64,000 nt of DNA from Warburgia ugandensis (Eukaryota; Streptophyta; Magnoliopsida; Canellales; Canellaceae), in the NCBI GenBank assembly GCA_035236585.1, contig CP141136.1, positions 49,989,136-50,053,135 of the forward strand, written 5' to 3'. A program made the translations under genes and the position numbers. Below are positions 34,778 through 47,000 of this stretch, piece by piece. The notes beneath the pieces are model-generated. The model ran no database searches and was not told the origin of the DNA. It was given only the letters and a program-made list of their open reading frames with translations. Every line of letters begins with the position of its first letter. Positions within the stretch are counted from its first letter, which is position 1.

Positions 34778-35570
34778 TATAATGACCTGGGATTTTAAAA
34801 CACAATTTTTTTTATTTTTCCCTCTTTGTTGTGACAAAAAGACCAAAATGTGAGTAATTTTTTTTTATAGTGTCATTCAATTTTAAAACTCTCGGTGCAT
34901 TCTATCCAAACACACACACACACAACCTGATATATATATATATATATATATATAGTGGTGACCCATGTTTGAGCCCATATAAACATACTAAAAAAAAATC
35001 AATCCCAAGGATAATCATCTATCATAACCATGTTCCAATATATATATATATATATATTCCTATCATGAATGATCATAATCACCTAGTTCTTAAATAAATC
35101 AAGCGAGACATCTCCTCACATTTTCTCTATGTTGGAATGCTTGTCCAAAGGCTCTACTCCTTGATCTTTACTTGTCCATGAGGATTTACATTTATGTTGT
35201 AGGTTGAGTACACACATATGCCCAGTAGATAAATCTAAACCGCCTAAAACACAGAAAACACCTCATCTAGCATGTGCGTGTTTTTAAATCACATTTCCTG
35301 CATTACATTTATGTTGTAGGTTGAGTACCCCTTACCTAGGCTACTTTCACACTATATTCATATGGACATACTCCTAATGCATTTTCAAATATTATTCGCA
35401 AATACCACTCATAAAATCATACTTTCTAAAACCACTATCATCAACAGAAGAGTTAGCAAAACTCATCATTGGTCTCTCCATAAATATAATGCATTGTAGT
35501 ACATAAAAGAAATAATTCAATTAACAAAACCCATGAGTGATCATCCACCACTCATCCAAGGCTCTATTTT
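34778..35570 (-). mobile_element. Chromovirus 5' LTR, 3' part, cut by solo LTR S2
   Basis: The minus-strand sequence ends ...TTTTAAAATCCCAGGTCATTATA next to the primer site, as LTR ends of this type do (compare GGTCATCACA in S1). (TA)n tracts lie at 34930-34954 and 35038-35057. A ~25-bp motif (ACATTTATGTTGTAGGTTGAGTA) occurs twice, near 35190 and 35305. The LTR is interrupted at 35571 and no certain continuation past 39527 was recognised. Confidence 0.5.
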
Positions 35571-36884
35571 TGTGATGACTTGGGTTTTTATAACACTTTT
35601 ATATACAAAAGACATTTACATAGCGAAATCGATCTCTATTGAAAACCATTTTTAAAAACGAAATAACAGCACAAGAATCTTTTTCTTTTAAGTTAATTCT
35701 TAAAAACCCCAAGTGCCAATTTTCTTTTCTTAAAAAGGATTCTCAGTGAAATGAGCACTACATTTCTATCAAAAATTTGGCAGAGTTTTCTCTATTTTTT
35801 GAACATAAGACATTTAACGCATGTCATTGTGAAGTACCTGATAAACATTCTTTTCTATTTCAAAACAAGATTGGAGACTCCGTCTCCTTTTCAGAAACTT
35901 CTAACATGCAACATTCCCAAGACTTATCAGACACAGCCCAAATACAATTTAAATCACATATAACATTGAAATATTACCTATATAGTTAACATAATTTAAG
36001 TCTCTTAACAAAACTCTAAATTACCTTGCTACTTACCCTATTTAATCTACACATGGCCCTCTTAAAATCTCAATCACCTTTCTATTTCTCTTTGAGTCTC
36101 AGTAGATAATCCAATACTACAAAACTAAAATCACAGCATACACATCCAATGATTTGAAGAAAGGTTTTTTTGATGATAAAATCACTTGGCCACAAGCCAT
36201 CTCATGGAATGCATTATACGAAAACCTATGCATGTATACATATATGTATGTATATCATCCATAGAATACACATTATGCTTGACAAACCAAGTAACATATA
36301 ATTACTTTAACATTCATAGTAGTGATTCGATAATCTACATGTCGGACATTTCAAACCAACAATAACATCATCACTGTGCACATATCTATTCGAAGGAGCA
36401 TTATACAGTCATGTAATCTTAAACATATGATGATATTCATATTATATACATCACAGTTCATTTCAAGTAATCCCATATCATATCATTACATTAGATATCA
36501 ACTCATGACGTAGTCAGATCTATATCAAATCATCTTAAACTCTAACAACTCATAATCTACTTAGAGCTTGCTATAAACGAATACAATGCAATTAGCTTAA
36601 TAGAAATCCCATTTAGGATTTAATCTATCCATGTACACATTAGTACACGTAAAATCACAAGATATCCTTATGAAGGATAATGCATTCTATCAGTTGCACA
36701 ATTTCGTGAAAAAACAATTGAATCATTTTAATTGAATCATAGGCAAATCCATGCCAAAAATACATTTGAGCATATCAGCTCATCACAGGCAAATCCATGC
36801 CAAAACCAAATCTCCAATCAAATCATACATGTGAAGACAATCTCAATGCATATAAAATCATAAGATATCCATAGTCTTACAACT

Positions 36885-37395
36885 CTTATAAGTCATTTCA
36901 TATTACCTGAGTACCAGTCTTCAACTCTTACAAGTCATTTCACATTACTTGGCACCAATCTTAAATTCTTACAAGTCATTTCACATTACCTGGTGGTAGT
37001 CTTCAACTCTTACGAATTATTTCACATTACCTAGCACCAGTCTTAAACTCTTACCAGTTGTTTTACATTACCTAGTACCAGTCTTCAACTCTTACGAGTC
37101 ATTTCACATTACATGGTACCAGTCTTCAACTCTTATGAGTCGTTACACATTACCTGGTACTAGTGTCCAACTGTTACGAGTCATTTCACATTACTTAGTA
37201 CTAGTCTTCAACTCTTACGAGTCGTTTCACATTACCTGGTATCAGTCTTCAACTCTTACAAGTCGTTTTACATTACCTGGTACCAGTCTTCAACTCTTAC
37301 GAGTCATTTCACATTACTTGGTATCAGTCTTCAACTCTTACAGGTCGTTTCACATTACCTAGTACTAGTCTTCAACTCTTACAAGCTGTTTCACA
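36885..37395 (+). repeat. 41-bp minisatellite, about 12 copies
   Basis: The unit reads CCTGGTACCAGTCTTCAACT, CTTACGAGTCATTTCACATTA. The phrase CTTCAACTCT or its variant recurs at 37001, 37042, 37083 and 37124, exactly 41 bp apart. Units differ by a few bases each. It lies wholly inside solo LTR S2. Confidence 0.95.
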
Positions 37396-39299
37396 TTCAT
37401 ACATCTCAATTTGTATCATAAGACATGCATACCTTATACAAAACCACACATTTTCAAGCATTCCTTTCAAAGTATGAAAATTATACATGTACAAATCACA
37501 ATCTTTCTCATGTCTTATAAGTAAACATTTGAATAATTTAAGTTGAATGATTCATTGTCCTTTCAAAATTAGGTATGAAATACGGATTTAAAACCATATT
37601 TCATTTGCATACATCATTTATTAGAATGTCAAATATGGAACATATGGTAAATTATAGATCTACATGAAAATCATATACACTTAAATAACATACATATGTA
37701 TCAAACCATTGAAATTTGATAATAGTTCACCAACTATTTCCTCATTTTAAAGTTCTTTTGAGACTTGGTAGTATCAAATTACCTACCTCTTAGGATGTCT
37801 TTGATTCCTAATCATTTCTCAACTTGGTTTGGATTACATCTGGACTTGCATTGTACATAAACCTCCCATTTGTATTTCAACCTAAATTATAGATCAACAT
37901 TTAATTCAATACATCAATTGTATATCTTATGTAACATATCAATTCTTCAGTTATCGTATTACAATCATTGGATGGTGATCTGATCACCAATCAGACATTG
38001 TCAGGTCCTTACTTCTTTATTGCTTGATCGAATAGTTGAGATTATTTGTTCAAATTTCCATGTAGATCTATCAATTTCTATAATATACTAATAATTTCTA
38101 GGTTCTAGAACTCATCCATGGTGTTTGATCATCGATCAGACATCACAAAGTCACTCTTTGATTAGTGATAAATTGGATGGCTAAGATTGTCTGATTTGTT
38201 TCACCCTTGGATCAACACATTTGATCTATTCTACATGAATTTCAGGTCACTAAACTTACTAATCATGTCTGATCATCGATCATACGACATTAAACACCAT
38301 TTTCATAGTATTGATAGGATGGCTAAGATTGTCCGATTAGTTTTCAAACTAGATTGACCATCTCGATCCAATTCGAGTTTTATCAAACACTTATTTGCCT
38401 ATTCCTAGACTTATATTAACAAATGGACAGCTAGATCACCCATAAAAACTAGATCTAAGAAGAAATTGTATAGATTTAGCAAAATACATCAAATTGAGAA
38501 TAGGGTTTTACATATCTTACCTTCAGAGCATGTCTCTGTGCTTCCTCCACCCTTGGATGAGCCGAATTGACTTTGATTTCTGGTGAAACCCCTTTGATAT
38601 GATTGTACACTAGTTTTCTCTTTGATCAATGGTTTAGATTATCACATATCCCTCCATAACCATGGGGTTTTGGTTCTTGCTCGTGCATTGAAGAGATCGA
38701 TTGGCTCAGATTGACAATCTGAGTTGTCATCTTCTTAGGCAAACCCTTGCATTTTTGGCAAACCCAAAAACCTTGTTTTCCTCTTTCACTAGCATAGTCT
38801 CAGTTTTCTAGCATGTAGGCACCCACTCCCTCTCTCTTTTCTCTCCTTTCTCCTCCTTCCTTCTTCTTCTTCCCCTTTTTTCTTTCACTTCTTTCCTCTC
38901 CCCATCGGGCTTTCTTTTGTGTGTCGGGTTTGAGAATAGACCTAACAATCTATTCTTTGATTAACTTGAGTGGGGGAGGGGTGCCCGTATCAAATATGGC
39001 CCCCTTCTATTTTAGGCATTTCTTCTTTCTTTTCTTTTCTATTTTAATTTTAATTTTACAAAAATTCCCTTCATATTTAAAGTGTCATAACTTCTTTATT
39101 TATAGTCTGATTCTAGTGTTCTTAGAGTCATTGGAATCATCTTTTCTAGTGCAATCCAAATGTGGGGATCTCAACACTTAATTTGATGTTTATAAAAAAA
39201 TTGACCTTCTAAGTCCGAAATAGGAAATTTAATATTCACTTTTCATCCCTATTTAACATAACTCCAACATTTACTTAAATTAAGTTTTAAAAATTAGAA

Positions 39300-39496
39300 G
39301 GGGAGCCTTGGTGCAATGGTAAAAGTTGTTGTCATGTGACATTGAGGTCATAGGTTTAAGGCGTGGAATCAGTCTCTTGCAAAATGCAAGGTAAGGTTGC
39401 CTACAATAGGTCCTTGTGGTCTACCCCTTCCCTGGACCCAGCATAGGCTGGAGCTTCATGTACCGAGGCTGAACGTGCGCGCGCCCCCCCCCCCCG
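39300..39496 (+). mobile_element. Au-type SINE (tRNA-derived short retroposon)
   Basis: It starts GGGGAGCCTTGGTGCAATGG and continues through TAAAAGTTGTTGTCATGTGAC, GAGGTCATAGGTTTAAGGCGTGG, CTCTTGCAAAATGCAAGGTAAGG, CAATAGGTCCTTGTGGTC and CCTTCCCTGGACCC, which I recognise as the plant Au SINE. The pol III A box is TGGTGCAATGG and the B box a decayed GGTTTAAGGC. A 13-bp target duplication AAGTTTTAAAAAT lies at 39282-39294 and 39497-39509. The usual short T tail is replaced by a GTGCGCGCG + C12 run at 39475-39495. Movement would depend on a LINE reverse transcriptase. Confidence 0.9.
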
Positions 39497-39527
39497 AAGT
39501 TTTAAAAATCAAGGATATTACAATTTT

Positions 39528-40869
39528 ATAACCAAAACATGGGATCCTTAGGAGCCAAATCAAAATCTAATAAAGTCACTTGGGACTCACCATGCTCAAG
39601 ATCAAATCGTTGTATTATGTGCTTTTCGATATCTTAGAAAAACTTCGACCACATCCTCAGGGGCCCAACAAACTATCTTAAAGAGGTGATGTGAGTCACC
39701 TATTGTGGTCCCTACCTCCAGTCAAGAAAACTGTCCTTTTTGGGCTTTGGACACCATTCCATTTTTTATGTGGTCGGGGGCTGGGTGGTTAAACCCACAC
39801 TACCCCCAATAACTAAATTAACTAATGGGATAATTTTCATTCATCAGATCATAGACATTGTGCAAAGTTTGAACCATAAGTTTTTCACTATTAATATGAA
39901 TATCCAGGAACTCCTTTTTATACAAGGTCCTTTTTCTAATAATAAGTGTCAAGGTTAGTAAGTTCATGGTTTATAAGGTCTAAAAATTATCAATCAATGT
40001 CATAGATTGTACGTTCAACATTATAGACCAACCAAGCATGTATCAAATGGTCATAATTCATGCTATTAAGGAGATAGAAATTGCTGAATCATATATGGAA
40101 TGATCATGGAACATGCTTTTTAACAATAATTTAGTCAATCATGTATCATAAGATCTTAGATCATATAATCAAGGCTAACAATCATTTAGTCCTATTACCA
40201 AAAGATCATGGATTATACAATCAATCTATCCTATATCAAAAGGTTATATAAAAGTTATCTATGTGTAAAGGTCAACAGTTTGGAAGCGTTAGATCTATGC
40301 ACACAAACTCAGAATCCAAAGGTGGTTCAGTATGCATTGATCGAAGGATTATTTTCAATGATCTAAGTGCTTAGGTCCATATTCCAATTGGTCAAATAAG
40401 TGTGTTTGGATTTAGGATGCGTTGTCATAAATGTCCACCCTCGGATCAAAGCCTTGAAATGCTAGATCTCTAAGCTTAGATCAATGCTCAAGATGATGGG
40501 TCTATGCACATGGATCTAGATCCAAATGACTAGATTTATGCACACAAATCAATGGCACAAAACCAAGTTTGGTGCACCTGGATCAACATCCCAACAAGAT
40601 AGATCTATATGTGTAAAATCTTGGTTAAATTTACTAGATCTATAGCCCTATAACATGTGTCTGAAATGGAGAAGAACCATGCTCATGGATCAAGATCAGA
40701 AGGAAAAGGATCCTACACATGGATCAAAGATAAATAAATTATATAGATTGATATAAATAGATTATGTAACCAAAAAAATAAATAAATGTAAGTGACACAA
40801 TTGATATCTATATGTGGACACCCATCAACCTTATGATTTGTTGAAGAAAGAGTGGCCCAAAATTCAAGA
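39528..40869. other. Unassigned AT-rich DNA with scattered GATCTATGCACA-like motifs
   Basis: No coding signal. Between 40290 and 40680 a motif like AGATCTATGCACA(C/T) recurs irregularly (40291, 40501, 40534), which suggests a decayed tandem repeat. The ORF at 39740-39958 has no recognisable domain. Confidence 0.4.
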
Positions 40870-41115
40870 GACAATAAAACTAAACACTTAAAGTGGGTAG
40901 GACAACTTGTATAGAACTTTTATCATTAGGTGAATCCGCCCAATCTACATCACAATGTGCAACTAAAGTTTGCTTAATAGAACGAATGTTATAGATCCCA
41001 TGAGTTATAGTTCCTTTAAAATACCTGATAGTTCTCCTAACTGCTTGTAGATGAGAAGATATGAAAACATACATAAATTGACTCCCTTGATTGAAGACAC
41101 ATGCAATGTCAAGGT
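40870..41115 (-). pseudogene. Ty1/copia RNase H fragment
   Basis: The minus-strand frame reads 'DIACVFNQGSQFMYVF', 'HLQAVRRTIRYFKGTITHGI', 'LVAHCDVDWADSPNDKSS'. These match the end of copia RT/RNase H, where functional copies have 'SQFM..P...HW.A.KRILRYLKGT' and 'Y.DADWAG...DRRST'. Only about 80 codons remain, with no other copia domain nearby, so it is a relic. Confidence 0.8.
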
Positions 41116-44036
41116 GTATTAAATTTACAAATTATGAAGCCATTACCATTTGTGATAATGAAATCCATCTATAATGAGTTCTCCATCATACAGTGAGAGT
41201 TTTGATATAATCAACTCGCATTATTAATAGTCTAAATCAAATCAGGTGCATGGATTCATGATCTAAGAAACCTTTCATTCTGTTATAATAATCCATGTGC
41301 ATGGATCTAAAGGTCAGTTTGATAGGTCGTACTACAAGTGTTTAACCAGATAGGAAGTTAATGGTTTTCCATAATGAATCTTGTACATGGGTGGCTACTT
41401 ACCCCATGCGTATGAATCTAAAGGTCAATTGTATAGGCCATGCAAGTTAGACCATTAATCCTAAGGCAACCATGTGAATTGGTCAAAAGTCTCAATTTGG
41501 ACAGACCATGCACATGAACACAATTAACATGGATTCCTATGCATGAATCCATCACTCCTCTATAACACCCCATGTGCACAATTCCATATGCATGTAAGAA
41601 ATTCCCTTTTTTCATCATAGTCCATACACTTGGTTATTCTTGGATGCTTAATAAGATTTTCCTATTGTCATCATCTCACATGCATACTAGTAATCATCAT
41701 TACTATTTCATCCTATTAAAATCACACATATATACTAGCAATCATCTATACTATTTCATCCTATTATAGTCACATGTAACATTTATCCATCAACACATGC
41801 CTTTCCTCAATGATACACATGGATTTTATATATGTGAATTACATGGTTCAATCACACGAAATATATATGTATAGATTTATTATAGCATGGGTATGTACAA
41901 ATCAAAGTCTCATGAACACATGTAGATCAAGCGTAAAATACCATGAATACATTCATCCATTTAAACCCAATTAAAATTCATGTTTATTAATTTTTAAATA
42001 GTCTAAAAAATGAGATGGCGAGATCTACCTACCTCACTATAGGTTGGTTCTTCTTCTTAAGCTTTTTCCTTCTCTCCACTTCTTTCTCCTTCTCCATACT
42101 TCTTCTTCCCTCTCTCTCTCTCTCTCTCTCTCACTTTCTTGTTTCTTTTGTTTTGGAATCTCAAACATCCTTTATTAAAGAGTCATGAGTCTCATATTTC
42201 CTCTCCAAGCTTCCTTCGTTTTTATTGGTTTTTGGTTAAGTTATTTAGATAGAGATCCTCCTTATCTTTACTTGTTATATTCTTAGGTTCATTATATCTG
42301 GACATGTTTTCTCTACATTTCTTTACCTAATTTGTTAGGATAGATCTGATCCATAAAGATTATATTGGGATCTTCCCTCATTTGTTATCTATGATCATGG
42401 GGCCCCTTCTAACACACTTCTAACCTCTAGGTCTTAAGGTACTTGTAAAGCACTTGTTGAGCGATCTAAGAGTTAGGTACTCCAAGAGTGACTACCCAGA
42501 ACATCGACAAACTCGCATCTATCAAGACTTACATCTACTTATAGAGTGCTTACCTAAAACAGTAATGAAACCATAACCATCAAGGCTTACGATTGCTCAT
42601 AGAACGCTTATCTAAACATCAAGAAATCTACATCCATTAGGAATTATAGCTACTAGGCAAGTGCTTGCCCAAATCATAAATCAGACACATCTCCAAAATC
42701 ATTTCGTGAAAATTAATTCACTATTTCAAAGTTTTATGAGTAAAACACTTACATCTAATCATTTTCAACCCATATTCTCGACAAGTTGTTAAAACATATC
42801 TTTGTGATCATTCAAAACATGCATTCTTTATTTATATATTAGATAATGCTTTTTCAGTTCCCAAAAGAATGCATCCTATGCAATGATTATAATAGATAAA
42901 TCTTTAAGCAATATCTTAAAAGCACTTACTACTAATTGGACCATAGTTAAACTTGTGATAAAACTTTGATTAATAAAGACACATGTTTTACAACTTAAGA
43001 TCATGGCTTGGAAATATCTATTGTATGTCCATAGCTTTTAGAATATTCTTTTCAAGTTTAAATATGAATCATTTCCTGCGATTGTTGTCATTTCCAGTCC
43101 TACATACTAATAGCTAATTCCATTTCAATGAATAGTAGTCAAATAATGTTAAAGAAAACCTAATTAAGGGCTATTGTTTACACAATTTTAATTTTATCTC
43201 TTGGTTTTAAAGACCTTAGGATTATTCCCTTAGCATCTATTCATCAATACAAAGTATGAGTTAATATATTAAATTTTATTTTATCTTGGAACCAATGATT
43301 TCATCATTCTCAAGTTGTTAAGTTACAGCTATGACATCTTCTAGCAAATTTGCTTGGGTCCTCCTACAGTTAAAAATGTTCAGGAGCTACTCTGATATCT
43401 TTACTTTATTGTTGATATACTTATTAATATTTCATATTGTTTTGGACATTCCAAATATTATAGTATCAATATACCAGTCTTTATATCTCAATAGCATGCA
43501 TATGATCAAACCTTGTTTAACAGTGTCCACTTGAAGTATAAATTCAAAATCAGGGTAGGTAGTCCTATTGCTCATTTGTCTTAATTTATAATTGGGATAA
43601 AATAAGTGTTTTATGTTCATTTCATATTTGTAGCTAATCCAGATGTATATCATCTTTCTAAGTATTATCAACATTGGCTAAATGTATATATACTAAGTTC
43701 TAGTCATTGAGTATGGTTTCCATTCTTTTTCCTGGGCATTGCAACTAGGGTGATAGTAACATTTTCTATTTAAATTAGCCATTCCATTTTTTATTTGATA
43801 ATTTAAAAGGTGTCATAAGATAACTTTTAAATTTATCACATGCTTCCATAATTTTAGTAATTAGAGACAATACTTTGTAAATCATCATCTGCATTCAATC
43901 ATTCTTATAAACACAAGGCAATTATTAAAATTTTCAAAATAGCAATCTTAATCCACCTACCTCATTTGGTGTTTATCCTCGGGTCTCATATGTACCTCTT
44001 TTAGCTCGATATATCGATTGGAAAATTCATAGGTTC
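41116..44036. other. Unassigned AT-rich DNA; (TC)n near 42111-42133
   Basis: No protein domain recognised on either strand. 41290-41440 holds two copies about 108 bp apart of GCATGGATCTAAAGGTCA..TATAGG. A short (TC)n lies at 42111-42133. 42480-42680 has a loosely repeated CTTACATCTACTTATAGAGTGCTTACCTAAA theme. The frames at 43331-43534 and 43432-43674 overlap on opposite strands and look like chance. Confidence 0.35.
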
Positions 44037-47000
44037 TGTGATGACTCGGGTTTTTATAATAGATTTTGTAATACATTTTTCAAAGGTACGGTACCCTTAG
44101 TAGTAAAAAAATTTCCAAAATAAACCAACGAAAATTCTTTTCTTTAGAACTTGTTTTGTAGAACCCAAGTCCTCACTTTATACATAACATAAGTAGAATT
44201 TTGGACAAGATAAATGAAGGAATATACTTTTATTAAATTTCAAAATCTATCCAGTGGTTAACAGTACAGCCCAAGTATTCGTATAATACTTGTCCAAATT
44301 ACATAATCCAAATTTCAAACCTCACCATTCATTAAAAACTCTCCATACAATACAATGCTCTCAAATAAAAATACATGTCTTCAAGGGGTAGACACTAATT
44401 GATAATTCTTCCAAGCCTTCTCAAGTCTTGAGCTCCTAATTCTCCTTTTCTATATCTGAGATATTGTAAACATTCAAACATTTACAATATCTTAGCAAGT
44501 TATGCTTAGTAGGGGATTCAAGACGCACAATAATTTGATAGTAAAATCCTAATACTTCACCATTATTCATACTCATGGATCAATTTCTTTACTTTGTTAT
44601 ATATGTACATCCTTTCACATACATACTATATATGTCCTATATATATATATATATATAAGGTCAAAACCATGAAAAATAGTTAATATATCAAGCATCAATA
44701 GTCATACTCAGACACATTGAGTTGATCAATCATCCAGACTCTGCTGAAAAATACTCCCTCATTTGGGCGGTATCATCACACTCAGCCATACTAAGCTGAT
44801 AAAACATCCAGACTCTATTGAAAAAATACTCCCTTATTTGGGTAGTATCGGCATCTCATTATGCCATGCATCATAATGCAAAATACTTAAAGGACTACTA
44901 TGCTGCAGTCTAATTCATACCAGCGCACTCGTATATCATCATATATCTCACATTTCGAAGAGCAGGTGGCCAAACCCTCATAACCCTCCTAGCATAGCAT
45001 TCCTAGGCATACACCTATTTAAAACGAAGACCATAAGCCTCCTTGCTTGTATATAAACTATTCTTTTACTTATCAAACATCTTGTCTATTTATATCATCA
45101 TCCTCATATTTTGGTATTCTTATACCGAGGATAGGATTTCATTTCAAATTAGGGATCATCATTTACAATGAATGATACCCAAGTTTATGTAAGTCTAAGG
45201 ATCACCATTCTATATGAATGATTCCCATGTATTGATTTTATACTTATCAAACAATTTGTTTGTTTATCTAGGGCTAAAATACCTTGTAGTTCCCTATTCA
45301 CTTAGGGTTTTCCTCGATTCTAACTTAACCATTTCATATGTGTTTTCGTTGGATCATAAGGGTTTTCAATGGATTTAATACAAGTATTTACATTATACTT
45401 GTCAACATTTCCAGACATAAGATCATGTATTCAACATGTATTTCTCATGTAGATGCATTCATAAAATCCTCCTACCTTTAAGTAGTGATCCATCTCTTCA
45501 AATCTTCCATGATCCTAACTGACGTATGTAATTTGTAAATCCATACATACTATCAATATTTATACAATCTAAATAATCCTATGGTTTTGATTCTATATAT
45601 ATTCTTCGTTTAATCTTGTCCTTTGATATAAAGGATCTAGATCTTTTGTCCTATCAGGATCTATCTTCCTCAGATAATGTCTATCCTATTGATCAATAGA
45701 TTCGGTGGTTAGAATGATCTTCTAATCTTTCAGATCTGAGTATTTTCTATTCTAAGTCTTTGTGTATTCCTTTCTTTGATCTTGATCTTTCATAGATCCT
45801 TTGATCAACAATTTATACTTGTTCATAAAGATCAAGGGCTTAGATCTTCTATCTCTAGTTTTTCTTTGATCTAAGTTCAGTTGTTTGATCATCCCTAAGG
45901 AGGATGATCTTGGTTCTCTTCCTTGAATCATATTTGATAAAGGGTTTGGATTCTCTATCTAGATATGTCTACAACATACATACATAGATACGTAATAAAA
46001 TACGACATTAGGATTCATATTGTTCTTGATCATTCAAGATCCTATGGATCTTGTTTGATCATCTTATCTTACTTACAAATTTTATTAGGGTTAGATAATT
46101 TACTAACCTTTTATGCTCTTATTATTATTCAACCAGTTAATGTTTTACTGGCTAAAGATAACTTATTTCATCCTAAGTTTAGATTACTCCTCTTATTTCC
46201 AATTGGCTAAGGCTTACTAGCTGAATGGTTGAACACAAAGTGGTTACTTCAATCCTCATGTAAGGAAGCGTTTAGACCACACAAATGTGAATGAAACGTA
46301 GGGGTAGAGCAAGGCTTTATTAGAGAACCCCCTTAACCACCATGTTCAGCATTCACTAGAGTGACCTTAGCTCAACTTTTTATAAGGTTCCTATGATCAT
46401 TTTAACTGTGAGTACTCTTTCTAATTAATTTTAATTAAATCCATGAACATTTAAAATGTCATTAATGGGGTTTATTATTCTCCTAGTTTGGGATAAGGCT
46501 TTGATAATCCATATATTGTCCAACTAACTATAGCCCTTACTAATATTAAGTCAAAGTCATTCACTCATCTTAATTGTCCATGAATCTCTATATTCCATTA
46601 GTTTACATTTTTGGTGATTTATGCTCATTATATATTAACAACTACTTAACAATTGAATTTACTAATAAAATTTGGCAACAATTAAATCATAAAAATTAAA
46701 GCATAAATCCAATATAAGTTTAACAACCATTTATACTAACATGCTTCCTATAAATGTAACTTAACCTAATGGAATAAAACTATACTTAAACTAGCATGAT
46801 CCTAAGTTATGAAAAACATGAAATTTTACTATTAATATAATGGAATCATGCTAAAATCTCAAATTTAAACTAACATGGGCCCAAGATAATTAAATCTACC
46901 AACTTAATAACAAACTAATAACATTTAGAGCATAGCATGGTAAAATTTAAGAATTACACTATCATGCTTCCTAACATATATCACATTTACAATTCTATTA

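Larger units (their letters stand above)
35571..39522 (-). mobile_element. Solo LTR S2 (chromovirus type), 3,952 bp including a nested SINE
   Basis: In plus orientation it begins TGTGATGACTTGGG and ends GGATATTACA, the reverse complement of a TGTAATATCC...CATCACA LTR. Perfect 5-bp duplications ATTTT flank it at 35566-35570 and 39523-39527. It contains a 41-bp minisatellite (36885-37395) and an Au-type SINE (39300-39496). A pyrimidine-rich stretch lies at 38820-38910. The frames inside (for example 38921-39181) have no recognisable domain. Confidence 0.85.

Noticed and set aside
37135-37362. 75-codon repetitive ORF suggesting a repeat protein
   Set aside because: A 41-bp minisatellite is not a multiple of 3; the frame is open by chance.
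39300-39475. A functional tRNA gene
   Set aside because: A and B boxes are present but the sequence is a SINE: the body continues far past a tRNA length, the B box is decayed, and target duplications flank it.
43331-43674. Opposed ORFs of 67 and 80 codons, considered as a possible retroelement fragment
   Set aside because: I could not match either to a gag, RT or LINE motif.
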